A stretch of 64,000 nt of DNA from Proteiniphilum acetatigenes DSM 18083 (GTDB lineage: Bacteria > Bacteroidota > Bacteroidia > Bacteroidales > Dysgonomonadaceae). Of this stretch, positions 53,034 to 63,700 are shown piece by piece; the stretch's first letter is position 1; every line of letters starts with the position of its first letter. Made by a program: the position numbers and the translations under genes. The stretch is taken from positions 310,001 to 374,000 of the forward strand of contig NZ_KB905693.1 of the NCBI RefSeq assembly GCF_000380985.1, written 5' to 3'. The notes under the pieces were generated by a model, which saw only the letters and a list, made by a program, of their open reading frames with translations, was not told the DNA's origin and did not search any database.

Positions 53034-55894
53034 TTTCCTAAAGGTATCTTTTGTGCCGCACCTGTATAAACGACTTCAATTCCTTTTATATCGGGGTTTA
53101 CGCCCTGCGGTACATTTTTATCGACATAGACTACATTGAACCTGCGTTCCTGCAACATCCCTTCGAACGATCCTTCCCTGTCACCTATTACAAGGGTCTT
53201 GGTCGCATCGTCATAGTTAAATCGGATAGTAGCATACGCTCCTTTTTCATAATTGTAATTCACGCCTTCGTCTTCATAGAGAGAGAAGGTTCCGTTTTTA
53301 CCTGCAAAAACATATAATGTGATATTTTCAGCCTTTTTCTCATCGGAATACTGAATTTCAGGGCCGAACGGGATAATAGCCCCTTCTCTCACGAACAGCG
53401 GCATACGGCTATACGGGGCATCTACCCGTTGTTTTTGTCCCCCTTCAATGAATTTTCCGGTATAGAAATCGTACCAACCGGTGGTGACAGGGAAGTAAAC
53501 TTCACGGTCGGTTGCCTTATATTCATACACGGGGCAAACCATCAACATATCCCCGAACATATACTGGTCGCCGATATCATTCACTTTCGTATCTTTGCCG
53601 TGATTCATGACCAATGCGCGCATGATGGTGTAATCGTTGAAATAAGTCATTCCGGCCAATGAATAGATGTAGGGCATCAAACGATATCGGAGTTTATTGT
53701 AATAGACCATGGATTGATAGGCCGGATGGTCCTCAGGAGCGATATTGAACACCTCTCTGTAGGGGAACTGTCCATGGGAACGGAACAACGGCACAAACGC
53801 CCCGAATTGCGCCCACCTTGTGTTTAATTCGCGCCATTCTTTCAAATCCTCATTTTCAATTCCTGTAGCATCGAAGTAATGCTGTGCCTGCTCATATCTT
53901 TTTTCCACACAAAATCCACCGATGTCCATTGTCCAGTATGGTATGCCGGATAAAGCAAAATTGAGCCCGGCCGAGATCTGCGCTTTCATGTCTTCCCAGC
54001 GGGTACCGATATCCCCGCTCCAGACCGCGGTTGAATAGCGCTGGATACCGGTAAAACCGGAGCGTGTCAATAAAAATACACGGTCATCCGGGTTTACACT
54101 CCGTTGTCCGTCATAAATGGCTTCGGCGTTTACCAGCGAATAGGCGTTGAAGTATTTTGTGGAAGAACCAAGTGCAGTGGGGCCGCACAGCTTCTTCCGG
54201 TAATCCATGTCGGTATTATCCTGGATATTTGGTTCGGAAGCATCCATCCACCAGGCATCGATACCCAATGAATATAAGTTTTCTTCGAGCTGTTTCCAGA
54301 ATAGTTTGCGTGCACCTTCGGCATATGCGTCATAGAATGAGCCGATATACCCTTGTCCGATCCAATCACGGATACTGTCTTTTACTGCCTGTTGATACAT
54401 CCACCCGTTTTTGTCGAATTCTTTATAATGGTCGGTATTCATATAAAATTTGGGCCATACCGAGATCATGATCCGTGCGTTCATCTCATGTATTTTATCA
54501 ACCATCCCTTTTGGATCAGGGAATCGTTCCTTATCGAACTTGTGGCTTCCCCATTCCGCTTCCGGCCAATAGCTCCAATCCTGTACGATATTATCAATGG
54601 GGATTTCTCGTTTTCTGAATTCAGCAAGGGTTTCCAGCAGTTCATCCTGGGTTTTGTAACGTTCCCGGCTTTGCCAGAACCCCATCGCCCATTTGGGCAT
54701 GATCTGCGATTTTCCGGTCAGGGTCCTGTAGCCGCTGATGACGTCATCCATACTGTTCCCCGCCACAAAATAGTAATCGATGCCGTTTCCCATCTCGCTC
54801 CAAAGCGAGAGTTTATTCTGCTCTTCATCGGGAACCGGACTCAACACTTTTAAGGCAATATAGGATACCCCGCCATCGGGTTCCCATTCTATCCGTATAG
54901 GCACTCTCTCACCTTCCCGGAAGTTATATTCGAATTTATAGCTGTTCGGATTCCATGCGGTGCGCCAACGCTCTTCCACCACCGGTTCATTGTTTATATA
55001 TACCTTGGTGTAACCGGCATAATGGAGGAAAAACCGGTATAATCCGCTTTCGGGAGCTTCTATTTCTCCGCTCCAGACAATGTTGGAGTGATTCAGGTCA
55101 AAATTCTCGGGGAAATTTTTCAGTAAAGGCAAAAACTGGTAATCGAGCCTGTTTTCTTTACGTACAATTGTCTTTGAAGGATCGTTTTTTTTCGAGTATA
55201 CCGCTGTGAGTCCTCCTTCCGACCCGTCAGCTCCATAAAGTCTGAACCGGTCCAGGTCTGCATAATCACGCACGTCGCCGAATTTACTCAGGGAATAATT
55301 ATCCCATACTATTCCATAATTTTTATTGGAGATGACAAAAGGCACAGACACTTTGGTGTTATATTGGAACAGCGATTCGTTTTTTCCTTTATAATTAAAG
55401 TCGTCGGACTGATGCTGTCCCAGGCCGTAAAAAGCTTCGTCATCAGGTGATTCAAACAACTGATGCACAGTGTATCCTTTTGTTTTCTCTACTTCTATAG
55501 GTGTAAATGTTTTTCCTCCACCGCTGTTTTCCCGAAGAATGTATTCTCCTTTTTTATTCAGAAATGCTATTTCACCGGTAGACTTGTGGATAGTTACATC
55601 CAAGGAATCGGTGGAAAGGATGATAATATCCTCTTTCTCCTCCACGCTGAACTTATCCGACATGTTTAATCCGGATTGGATAATCAGACTTCTCTCGTTA
55701 GGGAAATTTTTTTCAGGAGTTGCCGATACATGAATAATCTTGTCATTGACCACATTTAACCGGATTGTTTTCACGCCGGAACTGTTTTCCTGATTAATAC
55801 GGATAATGACTCCGTTTTGTGTCTTTTCCAAACCGGCTGATGTGCAGGAGAGAAAAAAGAGGATACTGAATACTATACAAAAAATGCGCTCCAT
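53030..55894 (-). CDS. GH31 glycosidase with PA14 insert, probably alpha-xylosidase
   Basis: Predicted 954-residue lipoprotein; the signal ends in FLSC with Cys near 17. The N-terminal beta domain and the barrel are split by a PA14-like insert near 255-365 (NIVWSGEIEAPESGLYRFFL, YTKVYINNEPVVEERW). The barrel has the nucleophile Asp near 549 in WWMDASEPNI and the acid/base Asp near 626 in WSGDIGTRWEDM; MPKWAMGFWQSRERY and NRPFFLLTRSGF-like strands complete the site. A PA14 insert of this kind is found in the alpha-xylosidases BoGH31A and CjXyl31A, where it helps bind long xyloglucan pieces. Alpha-glucosidase is the alternative. Confidence 0.88.
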   Translation of the reverse strand: MERIFCIVFSILFFLSCTSAGLEKTQNGVIIRINQENSSGVKTIRLNVVNDKIIHVSATPEKNFPNERSLIIQSGLNMSDKFSVEEKEDIIILSTDSLDVTIHKSTGEIAFLNKKGEYILRENSGGGKTFTPIEVEKTKGYTVHQLFESPDDEAFYGLGQHQSDDFNYKGKNESLFQYNTKVSVPFVISNKNYGIVWDNYSLSKFGDVRDYADLDRFRLYGADGSEGGLTAVYSKKNDPSKTIVRKENRLDYQFLPLLKNFPENFDLNHSNIVWSGEIEAPESGLYRFFLHYAGYTKVYINNEPVVEERWRTAWNPNSYKFEYNFREGERVPIRIEWEPDGGVSYIALKVLSPVPDEEQNKLSLWSEMGNGIDYYFVAGNSMDDVISGYRTLTGKSQIMPKWAMGFWQSRERYKTQDELLETLAEFRKREIPIDNIVQDWSYWPEAEWGSHKFDKERFPDPKGMVDKIHEMNARIMISVWPKFYMNTDHYKEFDKNGWMYQQAVKDSIRDWIGQGYIGSFYDAYAEGARKLFWKQLEENLYSLGIDAWWMDASEPNIQDNTDMDYRKKLCGPTALGSSTKYFNAYSLVNAEAIYDGQRSVNPDDRVFLLTRSGFTGIQRYSTAVWSGDIGTRWEDMKAQISAGLNFALSGIPYWTMDIGGFCVEKRYEQAQHYFDATGIENEDLKEWRELNTRWAQFGAFVPLFRSHGQFPYREVFNIAPEDHPAYQSMVYYNKLRYRLMPYIYSLAGMTYFNDYTIMRALVMNHGKDTKVNDIGDQYMFGDMLMVCPVYEYKATDREVYFPVTTGWYDFYTGKFIEGGQKQRVDAPYSRMPLFVREGAIIPFGPEIQYSDEKKAENITLYVFAGKNGTFSLYEDEGVNYNYEKGAYATIRFNYDDATKTLVIGDREGSFEGMLQERRFNVVYVDKNVPQGVNPDIKGIEVVYTGAAQKIPLGK

Positions 55895-56019
55895 GTATTA
55901 TAATTATTTTTTGTAAAATTAATCATGATTTACATGCCGGCATTTTCTCTATGTTAGCGGTTGCTCTTGCATTTGATAACACAGGGGAGTGTTTTGTTTC
56001 CGTAAGGGATGTTAAATGT

Positions 56020-59000
56020 TTACAAAGATGTTTCGGGTTTATTATTGGGGGATAAAGATGCGTTATTTTGGTATTGGGAGGGTAAAATATCAAACTCTTC
56101 TTTGAAGTATTTACTGAAACTTTTGGGATTGTTAAAACCCACCTGATAGGCTATTTCGGAGATATTTAGCTGGCTTTCCCTTAATAATTGGGCCGCCCGT
56201 TTAAGACGGATAATGCGGATAAACTCAATGGGGCTTTTTCCGGTGATGGACATCATCTTCTTGTAAAGATGTACTCTGCTTATCCCCAGATCTTTACTTA
56301 ATCTCTCAACCGAAAACTCACTGTCGTCAATATTATCCTCTACCAATTTTATGGCATTCTTAATTAATTTTTCATCCAACGGAGTGATGGTTATTTCAGC
56401 GGGTTCAATTTCTATTTGATTTTTAAATCTGTTCTGACGATAGGATCTTAACTCCAGTATTTTATTAATCCTCAGCAATAAAATATCAAAATTAAACGGT
56501 TTTGTAATATAATCGTCGGCACCTGTCTCAAGTCCCCGAAGTTCCTGTTCCTGGGCTGTATGTGCCGTGAGTAAAATGAGGGGAATATGGGATGTGCGTA
56601 CGTCGTTTTTTACTTTTTCACACAGTTCGTATCCATCCATTTCGGGCATCATCACATCGCTGATAATGATGTCGGGAGAAGATTCAAGAATTTTTTCCCA
56701 TGCTTCTTTTCCGTTGGATGCCTCCAGTAATGAAAATTCTTTTTTCAACGTATCTTTCATAAAATAGCGGAAATCATCGTTATCGTCCACTAAAAGGATT
56801 CGCGTTTCATTCCTTCCCGGGGCTTCGTCGTTTTCCCCGTTACTTACCACATCTCCCGGGTTCTCTATCTGTTCCTCTTTAGTTACTTCGGATTGTGAAA
56901 CAATATATTTCAGCCTGTCAACCGGGAATTGAAGAATAAACATACTTCCTTTGGGTGCGTTGTCGTATACATGAATGGTTCCTTTACAAATAGAAACAAA
57001 TTCTTTTACGATGTGTAATCCGATACCGCTTCCGGGAAAATCTTCGTTTTTTGTTTTTCCCTGATAAAAACGTTCAAAAATCCACTTTTTCTCGTCGTCT
57101 TTTATCCCAATGCCAGTGTCTATTATTCTTATCTCTATTTGTTCAGGATCGGTCTCTTCGTTTTTAGGTAAAAGTTTTACCAACACATCCACAGTTCCGT
57201 TTTTTTCGGTAAATTTTATTGCATTGGAGAGAAGATTCATCATTATCTTCCTCATTTTGTCTTCATCGAATACCATTCTCAATTCATCTACCGATGAGAA
57301 AAAGGTCAACCGGATATTCTTCTTTTCCGCATATTCGGTGAAATAGGTGAAAGAATTTTTCAAAAACGAGATAATGTCTCCATAGGATAAATTCAGGGAA
57401 TGTTCATTCACATCACTTTTTCTGAAATCCAGTAACTGGTTCACCATATTCAACAGCCGTATGGCATTTTTGTGTATCAAAGAAAGCTGGTGTTTTTGAT
57501 GGTCATCGGCAACGGACTTCATCATATTTTCCAACGGAGATATGATCAATGTCAGAGGTGTGCGCAATTCGTGACTGACATTGGTAAAGAAACGAAGTTT
57601 CATTTCATCCATTTCATGTTTCCGTTGTGCTTCCAGTTCTATTTGCTTCATTTTAAACTTCTGTTGTTCGTTTCTTATGATCATATACCGGGCCAGTAAC
57701 AGGATAGAGATCAGAAGAAAAGCATAGAAGATATAGGCGCCGGCAGACAACCAGAATGGAGGTTTTATACGGATTTGCAGCGCTGTGGATTCTTCACTCC
57801 AAAAGCCGTCACTGTTTGCGGCCTTTACCCTAAGAGTGTATTTTCCCGGAGCGAGATTGGTGTAAGTAACACTGTGGACGCCATGGTCGGTTAATAACCA
57901 ATCCGTATTAAATCCTTCCAACATATAGGCATAGGTTGTTTTTTCAGGGAGCACATAATTCATGGCGGAGAATTCGACCGAAAAAACATTTTGCCCGTAT
58001 TTGAAGGTGACTTCTTTTACCCGATTCAGCTCCGATGACAGGATCTTATTCCCGTTGTATTCAATTCCGACCTCAACGTCTTCATTGAACAGTCTCAGTC
58101 CGGTAAAAAGGACTTTGGGTTGTGAAGTATTATAGCGGATATTTTCCGGATTAAATATATTGAATCCGTTGGTCCCTCCAAGCAGAATTTCTCCATCGGA
58201 AGATTTGAATACTGAACGTAAATTAAATTCGTGGCTTTGCAGGCCATCCACTTCACTGTAATTCACAAAAGAAAGATGATATTCATTGGTTTTTGAATCG
58301 GTATGGATAATGATATTGGATACGCCGTTAGAAGTAGTGATCCACATATTATGCTGGTTATCTTCAATAATTCCTGAAATCACATTATCGGTAAGCCCGT
58401 CGCTTTTGTACAATTGGGTGATTTTATCCTGTTTGGGATCCCAGATATTCAACCCTTCCCGGGTTCCCACCCAAATAAGTCCGCGGCTGTCTTCATACAC
58501 CTGATTCACGTTCAGATTGGTAAAGGACTGATCCCCTTTGCGGTTGCCCATTAAGATCTCTGAATGTCCGGTTTGTATATCGAAGATTGTAATTCCGATG
58601 GCTGTTCCGAGAATTAATTTATCATTTGTACCCAAAAAAAGCGAGGATATATATTCCGAAGATAGTTGTTGTTGTGTACTATTATTGAATGTGGTGAATT
58701 GCCTGTTATCCGGATTGAGTTTTTGCAGTCCGCTTCCCAATGTCCCGATCCAGATCATTCCGGATCTGTCCTCAACAATTGACCAGACATTATCGTTGGC
58801 AAGACTGTTCGGGTCGTTTGGATCATGGCGATAGTGAATAAACTCTTTTCCGTCGAAGCAATCCATCCCCGACAGGTAGGTGCCGATCCATAACTTTCCG
58901 TTTTTGGCAGCACACAGGCTGACGATCACGTTATCGGTCAAAGAAGAGTTCCCGGATGAATAATGGTTATAAATAGGATACGATTCGTCCCTGGTATCTA

Positions 59001-60183
59001 AACGGACCAATCCGCTTCCGTTTGTGCCGACCCAGATAATTCCTTTGTCATCTTTAATAATGGAATTTACATCGGGTTTGAAGTTATCTACCTTTTTGAA
59101 ATAATTGAGATGTTCAATGCCGAATTTGTAAATACTTTCGCTGTAGTAAGATATTCCGTTTTTATAGGTGCCGATCCAGATGATACCTGTATTGTCGGGA
59201 TAAATACAATTAATGCTGTTGTGCGCAATGCTTCGTTTGTCGTAAGGCAGGTTCCGCAAATTTGTCAACGTGTTGGTTTTTTTATCGATAATATCTATTC
59301 CCCCATGGTCGGTTGCCATCCAGATCAGCCCGTTGGGATCCTGGATAATATCCTGGATCATGTCACTTGACAATAAAAATGGAAAGTCACTGTGTTTTGA
59401 TCCCAGATGCTTCCATTCTTTTTGCCGGGAATGGTATAACCAGGTTCCAAGCGGTATATCGGAATAGATCCATACGTTGTTGTCTGCGTCGACAAAGGCC
59501 TGATAATTATGGGCATTGCCTTTCTGTTGTTGTTGAATGTAGTTGTCGGTATAAGTGATCCGTAAACTGCTTTTGTCCATATATTGAATAAGGCCGGATT
59601 GAAAAACAAACAGATAACTCTCTTCCGCTTCTTTTATATCGGTAATAATCCCGCTGCTTAATTGTCCCGTTTGCCCGTTTTGAGGGAAGAATACCGATTT
59701 GCCTGTATCCGGCTGGTACTTGTAAAATCCGAATGAATTTGCATAACACCACATATTTTTATCTTTATCGATAAAGATAAGATCGACCGGGTTTGTTATG
59801 CCCATTTCATTTAACAGAATCTGACTCCTTTCGAATTTTTCTTTGTCGGGATTGAACACTACGTATCCATCAGCCGTATGGATCCAAAGCTGTCCGCTTA
59901 TATCTTCCTGTACATTGCTGACCCAATTATCCGGTAATGAATAATTGTCACTCGGATTGTGAAAAAACACTTTAAATTTATATCCGTCATACCTGTTTAA
60001 GCCCGATGCGGTGGAGAACCACATAAAACCCTTACTGTCTTTGAAAATATGATTAATTTGATTGTGGGAAAGTCCGTCACGAACCTCCAGTTGTTTAAAG
60101 AGAAATGAAGATTGTCCCAAAAGAGATGGGTAACACCAGAGAAAAATGGGAAAAAGTAAAATAAGACGGAATAATCTCTTCAT
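56020..60183 (-). CDS. Hybrid two-component system regulator (HTCS)
   Basis: Predicted 1387 residues that combine sensor, kinase, receiver and DNA-binding domains. A signal (1-23) precedes a periplasmic region with about a dozen two-component propeller repeats (GLIWMATDHGGIDIID, GIIWVGTNGSGLVRLD, GMIWIGTLGSGLQKLN) and a Y_Y_Y domain near 750-785. One membrane helix lies near 810-830. The kinase has NVSHELRTPLTLIISPLE (phospho-His near 867) and an ATPase domain with DEDKMRKIMMNLLSNAIKFTE and GSGIGLHIVK. The receiver reads RILLVDDNDDF near 1128 with its Asp near 1174 in IIISDVMMPEMDG. An AraC-type domain ends the protein. It most likely turns on the adjacent genes when an oligosaccharide binds the propellers. 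Confidence 0.96.
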   Translation of the reverse strand: MKRLFRLILLFPIFLWCYPSLLGQSSFLFKQLEVRDGLSHNQINHIFKDSKGFMWFSTASGLNRYDGYKFKVFFHNPSDNYSLPDNWVSNVQEDISGQLWIHTADGYVVFNPDKEKFERSQILLNEMGITNPVDLIFIDKDKNMWCYANSFGFYKYQPDTGKSVFFPQNGQTGQLSSGIITDIKEAEESYLFVFQSGLIQYMDKSSLRITYTDNYIQQQQKGNAHNYQAFVDADNNVWIYSDIPLGTWLYHSRQKEWKHLGSKHSDFPFLLSSDMIQDIIQDPNGLIWMATDHGGIDIIDKKTNTLTNLRNLPYDKRSIAHNSINCIYPDNTGIIWIGTYKNGISYYSESIYKFGIEHLNYFKKVDNFKPDVNSIIKDDKGIIWVGTNGSGLVRLDTRDESYPIYNHYSSGNSSLTDNVIVSLCAAKNGKLWIGTYLSGMDCFDGKEFIHYRHDPNDPNSLANDNVWSIVEDRSGMIWIGTLGSGLQKLNPDNRQFTTFNNSTQQQLSSEYISSLFLGTNDKLILGTAIGITIFDIQTGHSEILMGNRKGDQSFTNLNVNQVYEDSRGLIWVGTREGLNIWDPKQDKITQLYKSDGLTDNVISGIIEDNQHNMWITTSNGVSNIIIHTDSKTNEYHLSFVNYSEVDGLQSHEFNLRSVFKSSDGEILLGGTNGFNIFNPENIRYNTSQPKVLFTGLRLFNEDVEVGIEYNGNKILSSELNRVKEVTFKYGQNVFSVEFSAMNYVLPEKTTYAYMLEGFNTDWLLTDHGVHSVTYTNLAPGKYTLRVKAANSDGFWSEESTALQIRIKPPFWLSAGAYIFYAFLLISILLLARYMIIRNEQQKFKMKQIELEAQRKHEMDEMKLRFFTNVSHELRTPLTLIISPLENMMKSVADDHQKHQLSLIHKNAIRLLNMVNQLLDFRKSDVNEHSLNLSYGDIISFLKNSFTYFTEYAEKKNIRLTFFSSVDELRMVFDEDKMRKIMMNLLSNAIKFTEKNGTVDVLVKLLPKNEETDPEQIEIRIIDTGIGIKDDEKKWIFERFYQGKTKNEDFPGSGIGLHIVKEFVSICKGTIHVYDNAPKGSMFILQFPVDRLKYIVSQSEVTKEEQIENPGDVVSNGENDEAPGRNETRILLVDDNDDFRYFMKDTLKKEFSLLEASNGKEAWEKILESSPDIIISDVMMPEMDGYELCEKVKNDVRTSHIPLILLTAHTAQEQELRGLETGADDYITKPFNFDILLLRINKILELRSYRQNRFKNQIEIEPAEITITPLDEKLIKNAIKLVEDNIDDSEFSVERLSKDLGISRVHLYKKMMSITGKSPIEFIRIIRLKRAAQLLRESQLNISEIAYQVGFNNPKSFSKYFKEEFDILPSQYQNNASLSPNNKPETSL

Positions 60184-60304
60184 TGGTTCAATCTTTATAC
60201 CGAACAGTTTTCCTCAACTCACAGATTGTTTATCTCACAAACATAATAAAAATTATTTGTTCTTTATACAATTATTTAAAATTTTGATACAGACTCTGTT
60301 ATTA

Positions 60305-60338
60305 ACAAAAAAATCCCGACAATTTATGCCGGGATATT
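60305..60338 (-). terminator. Terminator of trxA
   Basis: On the minus strand ATCCCGGC pairs with GTCGGGAT (60328-60335 and 60313-60320, one G-T pair), and a run of Ts follows. Confidence 0.8.
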
Positions 60339-60362
60339 TTGTTAATAATATAAATAGGTTAT

Positions 60363-60677
60363 TTATACTAACTTATCGATTTTCTCAGTAAAAAGTGTTT
60401 TGGGGCCTGCACCTACCAGTTTGTCTACCACTTTACCGTTTTTAATGAAAAGCACGGTAGGGATATTGCGGATTCCGTATTTGCCGGTAGTTTCGTCATT
60501 CTCATCCACATTGAGTTTGCCTACTACCACTTTATCCTTGTACTCTTCTCCGATCTCTTCGATGATGGGTCCGATCATTTTGCAGGGGCCACACCATTCA
60601 GCCCAGAAATCTATGACCACCAGCTTGTCTGTATCCAATACTGAGTCAAGGGTTGCATCTGTAATTTGAAGCGCCAT
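60363..60677 (-). CDS. trxA: Thioredoxin
   Basis: Predicted 104 residues. The active site is WCGPC in VIDFWAEWCGPCKMIGPIIEE near residues 23-43; the cis-Pro loop is IRNIPTVLFIKNGK near 72-85. It reduces disulfides in the cytoplasm with electrons from thioredoxin reductase. It lies 25 bases after dnaE on the same strand and is probably co-transcribed. This pairing is common in Bacteroidales. It is the only intact cytoplasmic thioredoxin in the window. Confidence 0.97.
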   Translation of the reverse strand: MALQITDATLDSVLDTDKLVVIDFWAEWCGPCKMIGPIIEEIGEEYKDKVVVGKLNVDENDETTGKYGIRNIPTVLFIKNGKVVDKLVGAGPKTLFTEKIDKLV

Positions 60678-60702
60678 AATTTGTCTTTTTTGTTATTATT
60701 TA

Positions 60703-63700
60703 TTAGTTGATTTTAAAGTCGATAGATAAGTTATTCTTTAAGTAATCGATGAACCTTTTATTTACTTGAATTTTGGCTGGCCGTGAAAACAGCTGAATTC
60801 TCATGTGCGGTTCTTCACCAATAATTTGGAAATATAACAATGAATTTCCGGAATTGTTTTTTACAAGTGCCGATAATTCAGCTACGGAGGTGTCATCTAT
60901 TTCTGAAAGAGGAATTTGCAGAGTGATCTTTGACACCAGCTTGTCTTTCACTTCGGATAACAGGGAAATGGAGGATATTTTTACTTCCATCTCTCCCTCC
61001 CGGTAACGTCTGGGCTGTACTTTTCCCTCAATATAGATAGAGAGTCCGATACGTGCGTATCTGCCGAAGTTCACACTGTCTTCGCTGAAAAGTGCGATCT
61101 CATACTTACCGGCGTAATCTTCCAGTTTGAAGATAGTGTAAGGAGAACCTCTTTTGGTTTGTCCCTCACGTACAGCTGTGACAATGCCTCCAAAGGTGAT
61201 ATCTTTCCCATTGAGAGAATCAAGATCTTGTAATTGCTGCGTATCTGCATTGCAGACATATTTGAGAATAAACTCATATTCATCTAACGGGTGTGCCGAT
61301 AAATAGATACCAATCAGTTCCCGTTCTTTGTTCAGCCTTTCCAGATCCGACCAGCGGGCGGCCTGGGGAATTTCGGGACGGGCTATCTGGAAAGAGGTAT
61401 CGTCACCGAACAACGAATTCATTGCTTCTATCTTGTCTTGCTGATACTTATTACCGTAACGGATGAGTGTCTCTAAAAATTCTTCGCCTTTACTGTTCTG
61501 GGCAGCAAACTGCTCCCTCTGTATACCGGGAAAGGAGTCGAAAGCTCCTGCCAGTGCCAAAGCCTCAATATTCTTTTTGTTGCAGGAAGAAAGGTTTACA
61601 CGTTCCACAAAATCGAAAATATCTTTATAACGGCCGTTTTGTATACGCTCTGCGATGATATCGTTTACCGCATTTTGTCCCACGCTCTTGATGGCCGCCA
61701 GTCCGAAGCGGACATCACCTGCGTCATTCACGGAAAATTTCAGCATCGACTCATTCACGTCCGGAGGAAGCACGTTGATACCCATCGCCATGCACTCATC
61801 CATGAATTTGGTGATTTCAGTGATGTTGTTCAGGTTATTGGAGAGTACCGCCGCCATGTATTCCGACGGGTAGTTGGCCTTGAGCCACGCTGTCTGGTAA
61901 GCTACCCAAGAATAACAGGTCGCGTGCGATTTATTGAAAGCGTAAGAGGCAAACTTTTCCCAGTCGTTCCATATCTTATTGAGCACTTTTGCGTCATATC
62001 CGTTCTTTGTACCGCCTGCGATGAATTTTTCCTTTAGCGCCGTCATCTTGTCGATCAGTTTTTTTCCCATCGCCTTACGCAACTCATCCGATTGTCCACG
62101 TGTGAAATTGGCGAGCAAACGGGACAGAAGCATCACCTGCTCCTGATAGACGGTGATCCCATAGGTCTCATCCAGGTATTTCTCCATGATGGGAATGTCG
62201 TATGCGATCTCCTCCCTGCCGTGCTTACGGGCCACAAAAGAAGGGATATAGTCCATGGGCCCCGGACGGTAGAGGGCATTCATCGCTATCAGGTCTTCAA
62301 ACTTACTTGGTTGCAACTCTTTGAGGTATTTCTGCATACCTGCCGATTCAAACTGGAAGGTCCCGGTGGTCTGTCCGTTACAATAGAGCCTGTAAGTAGC
62401 CTCATCGTTCATGTCGATGGCGTCGATGTTTATCTTTATTCCCCGGTTTTGTTCGATGATGGATAGCGCATCTTTGATAATGGAAAGCGTTTTGAGCCCG
62501 AGGAAATCCATCTTGATCAACCCTGTCTCCTCGATCACTGACCCTTCATATTGTGTGACCAGCAGCTTCTCTTTGGTCTCTTTATCTTCTGCCGTGCTGA
62601 TGGGAACTACATCTGAAATATCGGTCTGGCCGATAATTACGCCGCAGGCATGGACTCCTGTGCTTCGTACGTTCCCTTCGAGCATTGCGGCATACTTCAA
62701 CGTGCTTTTCACCAGCGGGTCGTTGCTCTGGGCAGCCTCCTGCAACTCGGGCACATTCTCTATCGCTGCTTTCAGATTGATTTTTTTGACGTTGGGTATC
62801 CTGTCGGGCACGAGCTTGGCGAGCCTGTTCGATTCGGACAGAGGCAGCTTGTGTACACGTGCCACATCGCGGATCGACGATTTTGTAGCCATCGTGCCAT
62901 AGGTGATGATATGCGCTACCTTCTCACTGCCGTATTTTTCCGTCACCCAGCGTAATACCTTTCCGCGACCCTCATCATCGAAATCGATATCGATATCGGG
63001 CATCGAGATACGGTCGGGGTTCAGGAAACGCTCGAACAGCAGATCATATTTCAATGGGTCGATATCGGTGATCCTCAGGCAATATGCTACAGCAGAACCT
63101 GCAGCCGATCCACGCCCCGGGCCGACAGCCACATCCATTTCCCGGGCCGCATTGATAAAGTCCTGTACAATCAAAAAGTAGCCGGGAAAACCCATAGTCT
63201 TGATGGTCTCCAATTCGAATTCGAGTCGCTCCTCAACTTCCGGAGAGAGCGTATCTCCATATCTTTTTTGAGCACCTTTTTTAGTGAGATATGCAAGATA
63301 GTCGGCTTCCAACTTGATACGGATAACTTTGTCATAGCCTCCCAGGCGATGGAAATTGGCTGTGCCGAATTCTTCGACCAGTTCCTTTTCTGAATATTTT
63401 TGCTTATAAATCTCTTCGGTACCGAAAGCAGGATCGATAGGATAGAAGGGCATCAGGGCTGCATGATCTACCGAATACCATTCGACTTTGTCGGCGACTT
63501 CCAGTGTGTTGATCAACGCCTCGGGAATATCGGCAAAGATACGGTTCATTTCAGCAGTAGTTTTCAGCCACTCCTGCTTGGTATATCGCATCCGGTTGGG
63601 GTCATCGAAATCCTTTCCGGTGCTCAGGCAGATCAACCGGTCGTGCGCGTCGGCGTCCTCTTCGTTCACGAAATGAACGTCATTGCTCGCGATTATCTTC

